Source: Aporrectodea caliginosa
Lineage: Eukaryota; Annelida; Clitellata; Crassiclitellata; Lumbricidae
Reading direction: 5' to 3'
Length of the DNA: 64,000 bases
NCBI GenBank assembly: GCA_020284085.1
Contig: JACEVL010000159.1
Location: forward strand, 2,451,731 to 2,515,730
Below, piece after piece: positions 45,691 to 56,004 of the stretch (positions are counted from its first letter, which is position 1; every line of letters begins with the position of its first letter). The position numbers and the translations under genes were made by a program. A model generated the notes under the pieces. It worked only from the letters and a program-made list of their open reading frames with translations. It searched no databases and was not told the DNA's origin.

Positions 45691-46257
45691 GCATGCGGTT
45701 GATAGTGGTGGCCGGACCACATCATGAAAAGCCTTACCCCGAAAGCCCATGTGAGATCAAAATACGATGGGCATGGAGACTGGAGAGATTGCTTGGCCCG
45801 ATCCGAATGCAAAGTCTTTGAATATACGGGAGAAAAACCGAACTTTTCGGTAATCTCGACACCCAGTATATTCGATGGCATAACCCTTTTTAATGCCAGG
45901 CAGGACTGGAGGGCTTGTAGGCTATAAGATTCACCTTTGGTTTGGTAAAAACAATCTCACACGATTTTTAGTGGTTCAGGTGGAGATTACATTTAAGAGC
46001 CCAGGTGCTAACAATGATCTAATTCTGCATTTAAAATTTCGAAGTGGTGGCTACCGTTGCAAAATTACGCCGCCATTTATGATTTCTCAAATCGTCATAC
46101 GGCATTCGCAATTAAAGCATTTCGGGATTTCTCCTACAAGCCAAAGACGTCATCTAGCTACATTGGTATACGAGCTGCGTGTGTTGTGTCTCATGCGCCT
46201 CTGTGCTATTAGTCCTATAGACAACGTGCGGATAGCGGTAGGCCCTACGTAATATAT
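45690..46257. other. Non-coding stretch, nothing recognised
   Basis: No exon, element end or RNA gene seen before the inverted repeat begins at 46258. Confidence 0.35.
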
Positions 46258-46522
46258 GTTACAGGCAATGTGTAAAATCAGAGATTTTGTAAAATGCCTG
46301 AAATTTTTAGGCAATTTGTAAAATCCCCAATTCACTCAGGCACTTTACAAAATCTCTGAAAAACCAGGGATTTTGTAAAATCTCTGAGATCTGATGATGA
46401 AAATTTGACAGATTGCCTGAAAGGAAAATGATGAACACAATCGAAGTTTGGCATCCACTGTTGCACTTGACTTTCCCTTTTAAACATTTGCACCCATTTA
46501 GGCCCTATCTTGACTCGTCCAG
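46258..46522. repeat. Left terminal inverted repeat arm of the composite unit
   Basis: Begins gttacaggcaatgtgtaaaa and ends near cttgactcgtccag. Inside, the word gcctgaa/ttcaggc with tttgtaaaatc recurs in both orientations, giving secondary structure of its own. Confidence 0.88.
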
Positions 46523-47140
46523 TGGACTTTGAAGTTGCAGAATAATTGAAGTTCCTAATACTGTAGCAAAATTGCTGGTCGTTAGGCGTTTCACTATATC
46601 ACTAGCCATGTCCTCTTTGGCTATATTTCTAGTCATGTCCGCCTTTGGCTGCGTGTCCGACATGTCCGCCGGGTAGGCCTATGTTTCAAGCAGTGGCAGA
46701 GCGTGGGGGGTGCAAGGGGTGCTGTCGCACCGGGCGGCCGCTTCCAGTTTTGTTCAGTAATTGAAATACATGTAATTGAATTACGTAATTGAATTACTTG
46801 TTCTGTAATTTGTAATTGTAATTGAATTACATTTTAAGTCCAGTAATTGTAATTGTATTTCAATTACAATTTTGCATGTAATTTGTAATTGAATGAAGTG
46901 TAAATTACCAATTACTTTCATAAAGTCGGCCACAATGCCAGCCTGCCGCCCACCCCTTTCATTGAATGTTAAACTGCTCTATCCTTTGACCCCTGACACA
47001 CCTCTTACAACCCACTTTGATAGACCCTATCCATGCAGAGTCAGACTGCAGTTGTGCACTCCCCTCATTCTTACCTAGCCCACTTACAACACAGCTTGGT
47101 AGCATTGGTAGGAAGAAGCTGCACCTGCTGCATGTTAATG

Positions 47141-48234
47141 GGCTCCATGACAAAATGTATCAAGACAGAATCTACCAGAAAATATGTACCAGACAAAATG
47201 TACCAAGACGAAATATACCAAGACAATAATTACCAAGACAATAAGTACCAAGACAATAAGTACCAAGACAATAAGTACCAAGACAATAAGTACTAAGACA
47301 AAATGTATGAAGAGAGAGACAAAATTTACCAGCCCAAATATAAAATCAGACAATTTAAAAAGCGGTTTCAATGTAAAATCACACAATTCATTGGCCTTTG
47401 TAACACATAGGAAATGGACTTAAATGACATTAATATTCAGGACTCGGGCGATGTTTTTCAGGTAAGTAATTGCATCGGTACGATCATAAGCATCCACCAT
47501 CGTGGTAAGGGCTTCGTTGATGCGGATGTACTTCTTTCGTTTCTTGGCTGGAGGCTGACCGGTTGCATGTTGTGCCCTCAAAATCATAGTAGCGTGTTGT
47601 TCTTGTTGAAGCTTTCGAGCCAGTCTCGCAACGGAGGGATGGGCGATATTGACTGTTCCGTTAAAAGCATTGTGCCACGACTCGTTTTTTTCATATCTGA
47701 ACGCATAGCTTCGACTTTTGCTTTCCCGTGTTTAGGTGCGTGGTTGTGTGCTGTTGGTGCCTGCACTACAACGTCGTCTTTGGTATGTAATCCGGATTGA
47801 CATGTTCGCTCTTCACAAACCCAAATCTCTTTGCCGTTTGCCCCATTTCGCTTCTTAGTAAACAAGAATTCACCGAGTACTAACTTTCTATTGCCCTTTT
47901 GCGAAACGATAAACGTAGCCATTTTGTAAGAGTCATGAACGTCAACTGAAGACTACAACACAATATACACAATATAGAGAAGGGATGGACTAAGTAATAA
48001 ACATCTGTACAACACAGTCGAGAAGGGATTGTCTTCATAGTCCTACATGCTTGGCCTAGATATGCTGGTACATTATGTCTGGTCTATTTTGTCTTGGTAG
48101 TTATTGACGTGGTACTTGTTGTCGCGGTACATTATGTCTTGGTACATTGTGTCTGGTAGATTTTGACGTGGTACATTTTGTCTGGTACCTTTTGACCTGG
48201 TACTTTTCGTCTTGGTACATTTTGTCTTGCTCCC
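47141..48234. mobile_element. 1.1-kb MULE-like element nested in the hAT
   Basis: tgttaatg flanks it (47133-47140 and 48235-48242). Ends ggctccatgacaaaatgta and tacattttgtcttgctccc are inverted. Both ends consist of diverged 14-15-bp tandem units (taccaagacaataag, and on the other side its inverse cttggtac...), giving arms of about 180 bp. It carries a FLYWCH ORF, a domain common in Mutator-like transposase proteins. Confidence 0.78.
47584..47922 (-). CDS. FLYWCH-type zinc-finger ORF of the MULE-like element
   Basis: 112 codons from a real ATG: MATFIVSQKGNRKLVLGEFL, FTKKRNGANGKEIWVCEERT, then CQSGLHTK and PTAHNHAPKHGK. The pattern F-x-S-x-x-G...L...F-F...W-x-C...C...HNHAP fits a FLYWCH finger: CxxxxC, then a HxH pair. 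Such N-terminal fingers precede the catalytic domain in many animal MULEs. Here the ORF stops soon after the finger and no DDE domain follows, so the copy is non-autonomous. It could also be a domesticated short DNA-binding protein, with nothing to support that beyond an intact frame. Confidence 0.72.
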   Translation of the reverse strand: MATFIVSQKGNRKLVLGEFLFTKKRNGANGKEIWVCEERTCQSGLHTKDDVVVQAPTAHNHAPKHGKAKVEAMRSDMKKTSRGTMLLTEQSISPIPPLRDWLESFNKNNTLL

Positions 48235-48781
48235 TGTTAATGAGATGCCTGCTGGCATGTGTCCCCACTGCTCCACTTCCAGGCTTTTGCCTAATAGCTT
48301 GCGGCCGGCCGGCCAGCTGCAGCTGACCTCAGCCTCGGACCCTCGGTCTAGTACATAATCTCACAGTTATAGTGATGACCCAAGATCCTTCCACTCAGTG
48401 GAGGAATCTTGGTGATGACCTACTTGAGGCAATATCATTATCATAATCTTGCAGGTTGCAGCATATCTCAACAGAATAAAATATTAGTTTTTATTATCAG
48501 GAAGAGTTTGATCCAGTAGTACAAAAGAAATTATTAAAACTTTGAAACAGCTGCACTTATGCATTTTCGTTTCCAAGAAGGATAAGTAAGCGTACACTTG
48601 CATCTGATTTAAGTGATTTTTGCATTAGTATTTCATTGGTTTATTCGTATGTCATTTATTTAAGTTTATAGTAATGATTACAGTCATGATAGTCATCTCA
48701 TGTTAAGAAAGAAACTGATTGGTGTGTACACGTCACATGTAGGCCTACATTTTATGCAAAATACTATAGAAATGAAATCAA

Positions 48782-49102
48782 ATGCAGTTTTATTTTGTAG
48801 GGTTACATTACTTACATGGGGGGAATGAAGTGTCAATAACACACTGGCATAGAGAGCGAGAGGTACCGAATGTATACAGTATCTGGATGACAAGGAGTCA
48901 ACTGTGGTCTGTGGCATCTGTATTAAGATTTCCATATGTCAAGCAAGCATTTTTGAAATTCAATTGCACGCTTCCGTCTTCAGCTCCAGTTGAGCATCTC
49001 TTTAGCACTGCTGGACAAATTGAGACACCCAGGCGCAATCAACTAACAGACAATCACTTTGAAAAACTTCTACTCTTAAAATCAAATAAACTCTATTGTT
49101 AA
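48782..49102 (+). pseudogene. hAT transposase C-terminal (dimerisation domain) remnant
   Basis: The frame includes VLRFPYVKQAFLKFNCTLPS, SAPVEHLFSTAGQIETPRRN and QLTDNHFEKLLLLKSNK before the stop. SSAxVERLFSxAG...RRNRLxxxxFExLLLLKxN is the hATC signature. Only this last part of the roughly 600-residue transposase remains; the upstream catalytic region is missing. It belongs to the surrounding 2.7-kb hAT element. Confidence 0.88.
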
Positions 49103-49457
49103 TGGATCATAGCCTACTATTGTAATTTGTAAATCATATTTCAGTTTCAGATACTTGACAAACTTACAGTATAATTAACACAATTGAATGTAGATAACAG
49201 GCCATTGGCCCATTTTATGTTTTAGTTTAAAAATAGAGTAGATTAAACATGTAGAATAAAATTATGCATCATTTGTCATTTTTAAAGGAGCAATTGAAAA
49301 GTAATTGGTAATTGAATTACAATCAGAATGTAATTGTAATTCAATTACTTCCACAATCAAGTAATTGTAATTGTAATTCAATTACATTTACAAGCATGTA
49401 ATTGCAATTATAATTGAATTACATTTAGAATGTAATTGATACAACACTGGCCGCTTC

Positions 49458-50119
49458 AGAGGGGCGACACTTTGGCTACAAGGAATATTTTTTCGGCGAG
49501 TCAGTTATTGATTTGTGAGGTATAAGAGACCTTGCGTTACGTAACTTCGTACTGGGAATGATTTAGATTTATTTCAACTTTCATGTTTCAAGTAAAAAAT
49601 ACGCAAGTGAGACAACGCGTGCCACGAACTTACTTACTTACTTTCCGAACTGATGACGTAAATTTGATAAAACCGTCATCTCGCTATTGTTGTTCTGATG
49701 ACGTCATCTTTGGACCGATTGTTCGTTGCCGTGGGAACGAGTCGATCGAGCTTTATTTCATTATTTGGAAAATCGACGTGAAGGCGACAAGATGTAGTAG
49801 ACCTAAAGGCGAACATTTCGAGGAAAAATATCGAAATTCGTCAATCAGGAGAAACAGAAAGATGAAATTCGACGAGAAACGGTAGGCCATTTGGTTACAC
49901 AAATCGAAAATCGAAAGATCGACACGACATGTAACTTTGAACAGAAGATAATCGAAAAATTTTATCAGAAAAAATTAATTCGAAATTCGACGAAAAACTG
50001 TTCCGTTTGAAGACACAAATCAACCAATAATCCACACATTATTAGGCCCATTTCGAACAGAAACTCGTCGATACTCCTAGACCACAAAGAAGCGGAAATC
50101 GAAGTTAAATGTAAGAATT
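49458..50119. promoter_or_regulatory. Unique region of the composite unit with two CRE motifs
   Basis: tgatgacgtaaat at 49651 and the perfect 12-bp palindrome gatgacgtcatc at 49697-49708 are CRE/ATF-type sites. They are followed by attcgacgaaa and aaatcgaaa direct repeats up to the start of the 54-bp array. A weak open frame (49583-49885) has no recognised domain. A promoter reading into the array is possible but unproven. Confidence 0.4.
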
Positions 50120-51848
50120 GTTGAACCTTCGGTTTAGAGCTTTTGTAAAGGAGAACCGAGTGAGGTTATTCCTATGAAACCTTCGGGTTAGAGCTTTTGT
50201 AAAGGAGAACCGAGTGAGGTTATTCCTATAAAACCTTCGGGTTAGAGCGTTTGTAAAGGAGAACCGAGTGAGGTTATTCCTATGAAACCTTCGGGTTCGA
50301 GCTTTTGTAAAGGAGAACCGAGTGAGGTTATTCCTATAAAACCTTCGGGTTAGAGCTTTTGTAAAGGAGAACCGAGTGAGGTTATTCCTATGAAACCTTC
50401 GGGTTCGAGCTTTTGTAAAGGAGAACCGAGTGAGGTTATTCCTATAAAACCTTCGGGTTCGAGCTTTTGTAAAGGAGAACCGAGTGAGGTTATTCCTATA
50501 AAACCTTCGGGTTCGAGCTTTTGTAAAGGAGAACCGAGTGAGGTTATTCCTATAAAACCTTCGGGTTCGAGCTTTTGTAAACCGAGGAGGTTAGACCTTC
50601 GGGTTCGAGCTTTTGTAAAGGTGAGGTGAGGTTCCTATAAAACCTTCGGGTTAGAGCTTTTGTAAAGGGGAACCGTGTGAGGTTATTCCTATGAAACCTT
50701 CGGGTTAGAGCGTTTGTAAAGGAGAACCGAGTGAGGTTATTCCTATGAAACCTTCGGGTTCGAGCTTTTGTAAAGGAGAACCGAGTGAGGTTATTCCTAT
50801 GAAACCTTCGGGTTCGAGCTTTTGTAAAGGAGAACCGAGTGAGGTTATTCCTATGAAACCTTCGGGTTAGAGCTTTTGTAAAGGAGAACCGTGTGAGGTT
50901 ATTCCTATGAAACCTTCGGGTTAGAGCTTTTGTAAAGGAGAACCGAGTGAGGTTATTCCTATGAAACCTTCGGGTTAGAACTTTTGTAAAGGAGAACCGA
51001 GTGAGGTTATTCCTATGAAACCTTCGGGTTTGAGCTTTTGTAAAGGAGAACCGAGTGAGGTTATTCCTATATGAAACCTTCGGGTTAGAACTTTTGTAAA
51101 GGAGAACCGAGTGAGGTTATTCCTATGAAACCTTCGGGTTAGAGCTTTTGTAAAGGAGAACCGAGTGAGGTTATTCCTATACAACCTTCGGGTTAGAACT
51201 TTTGTAAAGGAGAACCGAGTGAGGTTATTCCTATAAAACCTTCGGGTTCGAGCTTTTGTAAAGGAGAACCGAGTGAGGTTATTCCTGTGAAACCTTCGGT
51301 TTAGAGCTTTTGTAAAGGAGAACCGAATGAGGTTATTCCTATGAAACCTTCGGGTTAGAACTTTTGTAAAGGAGAACCGAGTGAGGTTATTCCTATGAAA
51401 CCTTCGGGTTAGAACTTTTGTAAAGGAGAACCGAGTGAGGTTATTCCTATAAAACCTTCGGGTTAGAACTTTTGTAAAGGAGAACCGAGTGAGGTTATTC
51501 CTATAAAACCTTCGGGTTAGAGCTTTTGTAAAGGAGAACCGAGTGAGGTTATTCCTATAAAACCTTCGGGTTAGAGCTTTTGTAAAGGAGAACCGAGTGA
51601 GGTTATTCCTATGAAACCTTCGGGTTTGAGCTTTTGTAAAGGAGAACCGAGTGAGGTTATTCCTATATGAAACCTTCGGGTTAGAGCTTTTGTAAAGGAG
51701 AACCGAGTGAGGTTATTCCTGTGAAACCTTCGGGTTAGAGCTTTTGTAAAGGAGAACCGAGTGAGGTTATTCCTATGAAACCTTCGGGTTAGAGCTTTTG
51801 TAAAGGGGAACCGTGTGAGGTTATTCCTATGAAACCTTCGGGTTAGAG
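50120..51848. repeat. 54-bp minisatellite, array 1 (about 32 units)
   Basis: The unit begins gagcttttgtaaaggagaac, continues cgagtgaggttattcctatg and ends aaaccttcgggtta. Units differ at a few fixed positions (ttcgagc, ttagagc or ttagaac; tatgaaa or tataaaa; occasional tatatgaaa). Each contains AACC-TTCG-GGTT and AACC-GAGTGA-GGTT inverted stems. Because 54 is a multiple of three, 18-residue repeats appear in translation (KPSGSSFCKGEPSEVIPI), but frequent tag variants and 2-bp insertions interrupt them. Confidence 0.95.
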
Positions 51849-54226
51849 CCTATTACGGACGCTGATCTAAGAACAGTTTTCTCGGGTGTTAATCTTAGAT
51901 CATGTGAACTAGACCCACTCCCTCCATTTATTATTATTGACATACTTGATGATCTTGCACCGTTCTTTCTCTATCTCTTCAATAGATCGCTTGCTGAGGG
52001 CTGCATTCCTGCTTCCCAAAAACGTGCTTTGGTTTTCCCGGCACTTAAGAAAACTAATCTGGACCCAAACGACTGCAAAAATTATCGGCCTATTTCTAAC
52101 CTGTCTTTTCTTTCAAAAACCCTTGAACGTCTGGTTTCAATTCAGATTCTTCCTTACCTTGAGTCTTCAGGCCTTCTCCCCTCACACCAATCTGGTTTCA
52201 GGGCGTTCCACTCAACTGAAACAGCCCTGCTCTCTATGCTAGCTGACATCTACTCAGCTATTGATAAGGCTCAGGTCACCCTTCTTGCACTTTTTGATGT
52301 CTCAGCAGCCTTCGACATGGTGGATCACGATATTCTGCTCCAACGCCTTGAATCCTCCTATGGTCTTAAGGGAGTCCCTCTTCTCTGGCTTCAATCCTAC
52401 CTGTCTGGTCGCACCCAAATGGTTATAGCTGGTAATTCCAGGTCTAACTGGGTGCCTGTCCTTCTAGGAGTTCCTCAGGGATCAGTCCTTGGACCCCTTC
52501 TTTTCATTTTGTACACGGCTGATATTACCTCTTTGTTTACAAATTACTCTGCTACTGGTCACCTTTTTGCTGATGACGTTCAGGCATATGTTCATGGTCC
52601 TGCGTCTACTCAACTCACTTTAGCTCGCCGTATTGAAGCTCTTTCCCATGACTTGCATTTGTGGATGTCTTCCAATCGCCTTTCGCTAAACTCTTCCAAA
52701 ACTCAACTTATTTGGCTTGGCACAGTGTTGTGACTTCGGAAAATTGTCCGGAAAATTTCATATTTTTCCGGAAAATTTCGGAAAATTTCCAGTGTTTTTT
52801 TCCGGAAAATTTTCCGATATTTTTCCATCAATATAATATTACTAAATAACAATTTAATTTATGCATAATAATGTTTAAACATCATTCACTCTATACTATC
52901 TTATGTACCGGGTAGTTATTCCTGATGTTTATTCAATAGATGGCACTGTGGCAGTGTTAGTGCTTACTGTTCAATGTGTTCACAAGGCCCAACAACCAAT
53001 CAATCAATCAATCATCATTTATTGTTAACCTTTCGAACAGTGCATTTACAATAAAACAGTTTTCATCGTCAGGGTAACAAGGGGCCCTGAAGGGATAAGT
53101 ATCCCGCTAAATTAGGGTCACCCATTACCAGATAGTAAAATCTAGAGGCAGTTGCGATTGCTATCTAGTTCAAGATATCTCGATTATCACTAACAACATA
53201 TCAAACATATCTCGATTATCAAACATATCAAACTGAACCTCTAATGAACAGTCCTTAATCTTAATTTTAATTCTTTCAAGGTGAACATTGCCTGCATTGA
53301 CAGAAATACTGTAAATTAAAGGAACTTTAAAAAACAGAAATTTTCTAGTGTCGTCTCATACTGAAATCTGACATTATGAGTTAAATGTATTTTTCCGGTT
53401 CTGCGGAAAATTTCCGGAAAATTTCTGGAAAATTTCCGGAAAATTTTCCGCTAAACTCTTCCAAAACTCAACTTATTTGGCTTGGCACACCCCAACAACT
53501 TCTGAAAATTGACTTTTCGCTTCTCTCTGAAAACTTTCCCAATTTTACGTTCTCTACTTGTGTGCGTGACCTAGGTGTCACTTTGGACAGCGCTCTCACT
53601 TTTTCTGCTCATGTAACCAACCTTACACGATCCTCTTACTTTCACCTACGGCGTCTCAGGGTTATTCGCAGATCTGTTCCTCTCTCTACCATGGCATCCA
53701 TTGTCCATGCATTTGTCTGTTCCAGAATTGATTATTGCAACTCCCTACTTATTGGTCTTCCCAAGGTCCGTCTATACCCTATTCAATCTGTTCTCAATAC
53801 TGCTGCTCGATTGATTGCTCACCTTCCTAAATACTCCCATATATCATCATTCATGGTTAACCAACTGCATTGGCTTCCTCTCTCTGACCGCATTCAGTTT
53901 AAAGTCCTTGCTTTGGTCCTCAAATCCAAACTGGGACTTGCTCCAAAATACCTCAGGGATGTCATTCGTCCTCCTCTTTCTGCATCTTCTCATCGGCCTT
54001 TACGATCTCTGGACCGATCTGACTTCTTTGTCCCACGAGCTAGGACTACGATTGCTCAAACTCGATCCTTTGCCATCATTGGGCCCTCTTTATGGAATGC
54101 CCTTCACTTCACTTTGCGTGAGACTTTCCTTTCTGGATCATTGTCTTCATCTCTCTCTCTCCTTAAAACATATTTCTTCTCTCGGGGTTCTCGCACTGGG
54201 AGCGCTACTGAATGGCCTCGGCTGTG
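51849..54226 (+). pseudogene. LINE reverse transcriptase, interrupted (copy 1)
   Basis: The frame is open from 51849: CELDPLPPFIIIDIL, NYRPISNLSFLSKTLERLV, then catalytic motif A ALFDVSAAFDMVDHD, motif B GVPQGSVLGPLLFIL and motif C HLFADDVQ with the Asp pair. It is cut at 52723 by an insertion and resumes at 53488 through CVRDLGVTLDSALTF, SRIDYCNSLLIGLP and HWLPLSDRIQF to stop TGA 54225-54227. Without the upstream endonuclease, and with the insertion, it cannot function, but the lack of other damage indicates a young insertion. Confidence 0.93.
52724..53448. mobile_element. 725-bp insertion in LINE copy 1, with 40-bp flanking duplication
   Basis: The left end reads (c)agtgttgtgacttcgg, like a hAT end. 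Both terminal regions are made of tccggaaaatttccgg words. The matching right end CAACACTG is absent; instead the sequence runs directly into a repeat of LINE sequence (cgctaaactcttccaaaact ... ttggcac), present at 52684-52723 and 53449-53488. The interior contains an old retroelement tail with (aatc)n at 53000-53025. Confidence 0.75.
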
Positions 54227-54267
54227 AGCGGCGCTATATAAATTACTAATTACATTACATTACATTA

Positions 54268-56004
54268 GAGCGTTTGTAAAGGAGAACCGAGTGAGGTTAT
54301 TCCTATGAAACCTTCGGGTTAGAGCTTTTGTAAAGGAGAACCGAGTGAGGTTATTCCTATAAAACCTTCGGGTTCGAGCTTTTGTAAAGGAGAACCGAGT
54401 GAGGTTATTCCTATAAAACCTTCGGGTTCGAGCTTTTGTAAAGGAGAACCGAGTGAGGTTATTCCTATAAAACCTTCGGGTTCGAGCTTTTGTAAAGGAG
54501 AACCGAGTGAGGTTATTCCTATAAAACCTTCGGGTTCGAGCTTTTGTAAAGGAGAACTGAGTGAGGTTATTCCTATGAAACCTTCGGGTTAGAGCTTTTG
54601 TAAAGGAGAACCGTGTGAGGTTATTCCTATGAAACCTTCGGGTTAGAGCGTTTGTAAAGGAGAACCGAGTGAGGTTATTCCTATGAAACCTTCGGGTTCG
54701 AGCTTTTGTAAAGGAGAACCGAGTGAGGTTATTCCTATGAAACCTTCGGGTTCGAGCTTTTGTAAAGGAGAACCGAGTGAGGTTATTCCTATGAAACCTT
54801 CGGGTTAGAGCTTTTGTAAAGGAGAACCGAGTGAGGTTATTCCTATGAAACCTTCGGGTTAGAGCGTTTGTAAAGGAGAACCGAGTGAGGTTATTCCTAT
54901 ATGAAACCTTCGGGTTAGAACTTTTGTAAAGGAGAACCGAGTGAGGTTATTCCTATGAAACCTTCGGGTTTGAGCTTTTGTAAAGGAGAACCGAGTGAGG
55001 TTATTCCTATATGAAACCTTCGGGTTAGAACTTTTGTAAAGGAGAACCGAGTGAGGTTATTCCTATGAAACCTTCGGGTTAGAGCTTTTGTAAAGAAGAA
55101 CCGAGTGAGGTTATTCCTATACAACCTTCGGGTTAGAACTTTTGTAAAGGAGAACCGAGTGAGGTTATTCCTATAAAACCTTCGGGTTCGAGCTTTGTAA
55201 AGGAGAACCGAGTGAGGTTATTCCTATGAAACCTTCGGGTTAGAGCTTTTGTAAAGGAGAACCGAGTGAGGTTATTCCTATGAAACCTTCGGGTTAGAAC
55301 TTTTGTAAAGGAGAACCGAGTGAGGTTATTCCTATGAAACCTTCGGGTTAGAACTTTTGTAAAGGAGAACCGAGTGAGGTTATTCCTATAAAACCTTCGG
55401 GTTAAAACTTTTGTAAAGGAGAACCGAATGAGGTTATTCCTATAAAACCTTCGGGTTCGAGCTTTTGCAAAGGAGAACCGAGTGAGGTTATTCCTGTGAA
55501 ACCTTCGGTTTAGAGCTTTTGTAAAGGAGAACCGAATGAGGTTATTCCTATGAAACCTTCGGGTTAGAACTTTTGTAAAGGAGAACCGAGTGAGGTTATT
55601 CCTATGAAACCTTCGGGTTAGAACTTTTGTAAAGGAGAACCGAGTGAGGTTATTCCTATAAAACCTTCGGTTAGAGCGTTTGTAAAGGAGAACCGAGTGA
55701 GGTTATTCCTATGAAACCTTCGGGTTAGAGCTTTTGTAAAGGAGAACCGCGTGAGATTATTCCTATGAAACCTTCGGGTTTGAGCTTTTGTAAAGGAGAA
55801 CCGAGTGAGGTTATTCCTATATGAAACCTTCGGGTTAGAACTTTTGTAAAGGAGAGAACCGAGTGAGGTTATTCCTGTGAAACCTTCGGGTTAGAGCTTT
55901 TGTAAAGGAGAACCGAGTGAGGTTATTCCTATGAAACCTTCGGGTTAGAGCTTTTGTAAAGGGGAACCGTGTGAGGTTATTCCTATGAAACCTTCGGGTT
56001 AGAG
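54268..56004. repeat. 54-bp minisatellite, array 2 (about 32 units)
   Basis: Same unit as array 1, and the order of variants largely follows array 1, including the tatatgaaa and gggaaccgtgtg units next to the LINE. This shows block duplication of array plus LINE rather than independent growth. Confidence 0.95.

Larger units (their letters stand above)
46745..49449. mobile_element. 2.7-kb hAT transposon with perfect 8-bp TSD
   Basis: Target duplication gccgcttc at 46737-46744 and 49450-49457. Termini CAGTTTTGTT and its partner ACAACACTG, typical of hAT (CAGTGTTG). Both subterminal regions (46755-46905, 49290-49440) are filled with taattgtaattcaattac words, mirror images of each other, likely transposase binding repeats. 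A 3' transposase remnant lies at 48782-49102; the rest of the gene is replaced by a nested element. Confidence 0.92.
51849..54266 (+). mobile_element. 5'-truncated CR1/L2-like LINE, copy 1
   Basis: Starts abruptly inside the reverse transcriptase and ends with a conserved tail hairpin plus (attac)n. Flanked by minisatellite units on both sides; ttagag is shared at both junctions. A 725-bp segment interrupts the coding region at about 52724-53448. Confidence 0.93.

Noticed and set aside
45231..45881. Several frames over 120 codons rich in Arg-Glu or Ser-Leu
   Set aside because: They arise from the (GACA)n/(GA)n tract; only the 45195-45393 part has real homology, to a LINE C-terminus.
50390..50629. 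Repeat protein of 18-residue units (KPSGSSFCKGEPSEVIPI)
   Set aside because: Open only for four to five units; most units carry TAG at the TTAGAGC position, and 2-bp indels break other frames. No start or splice signals.
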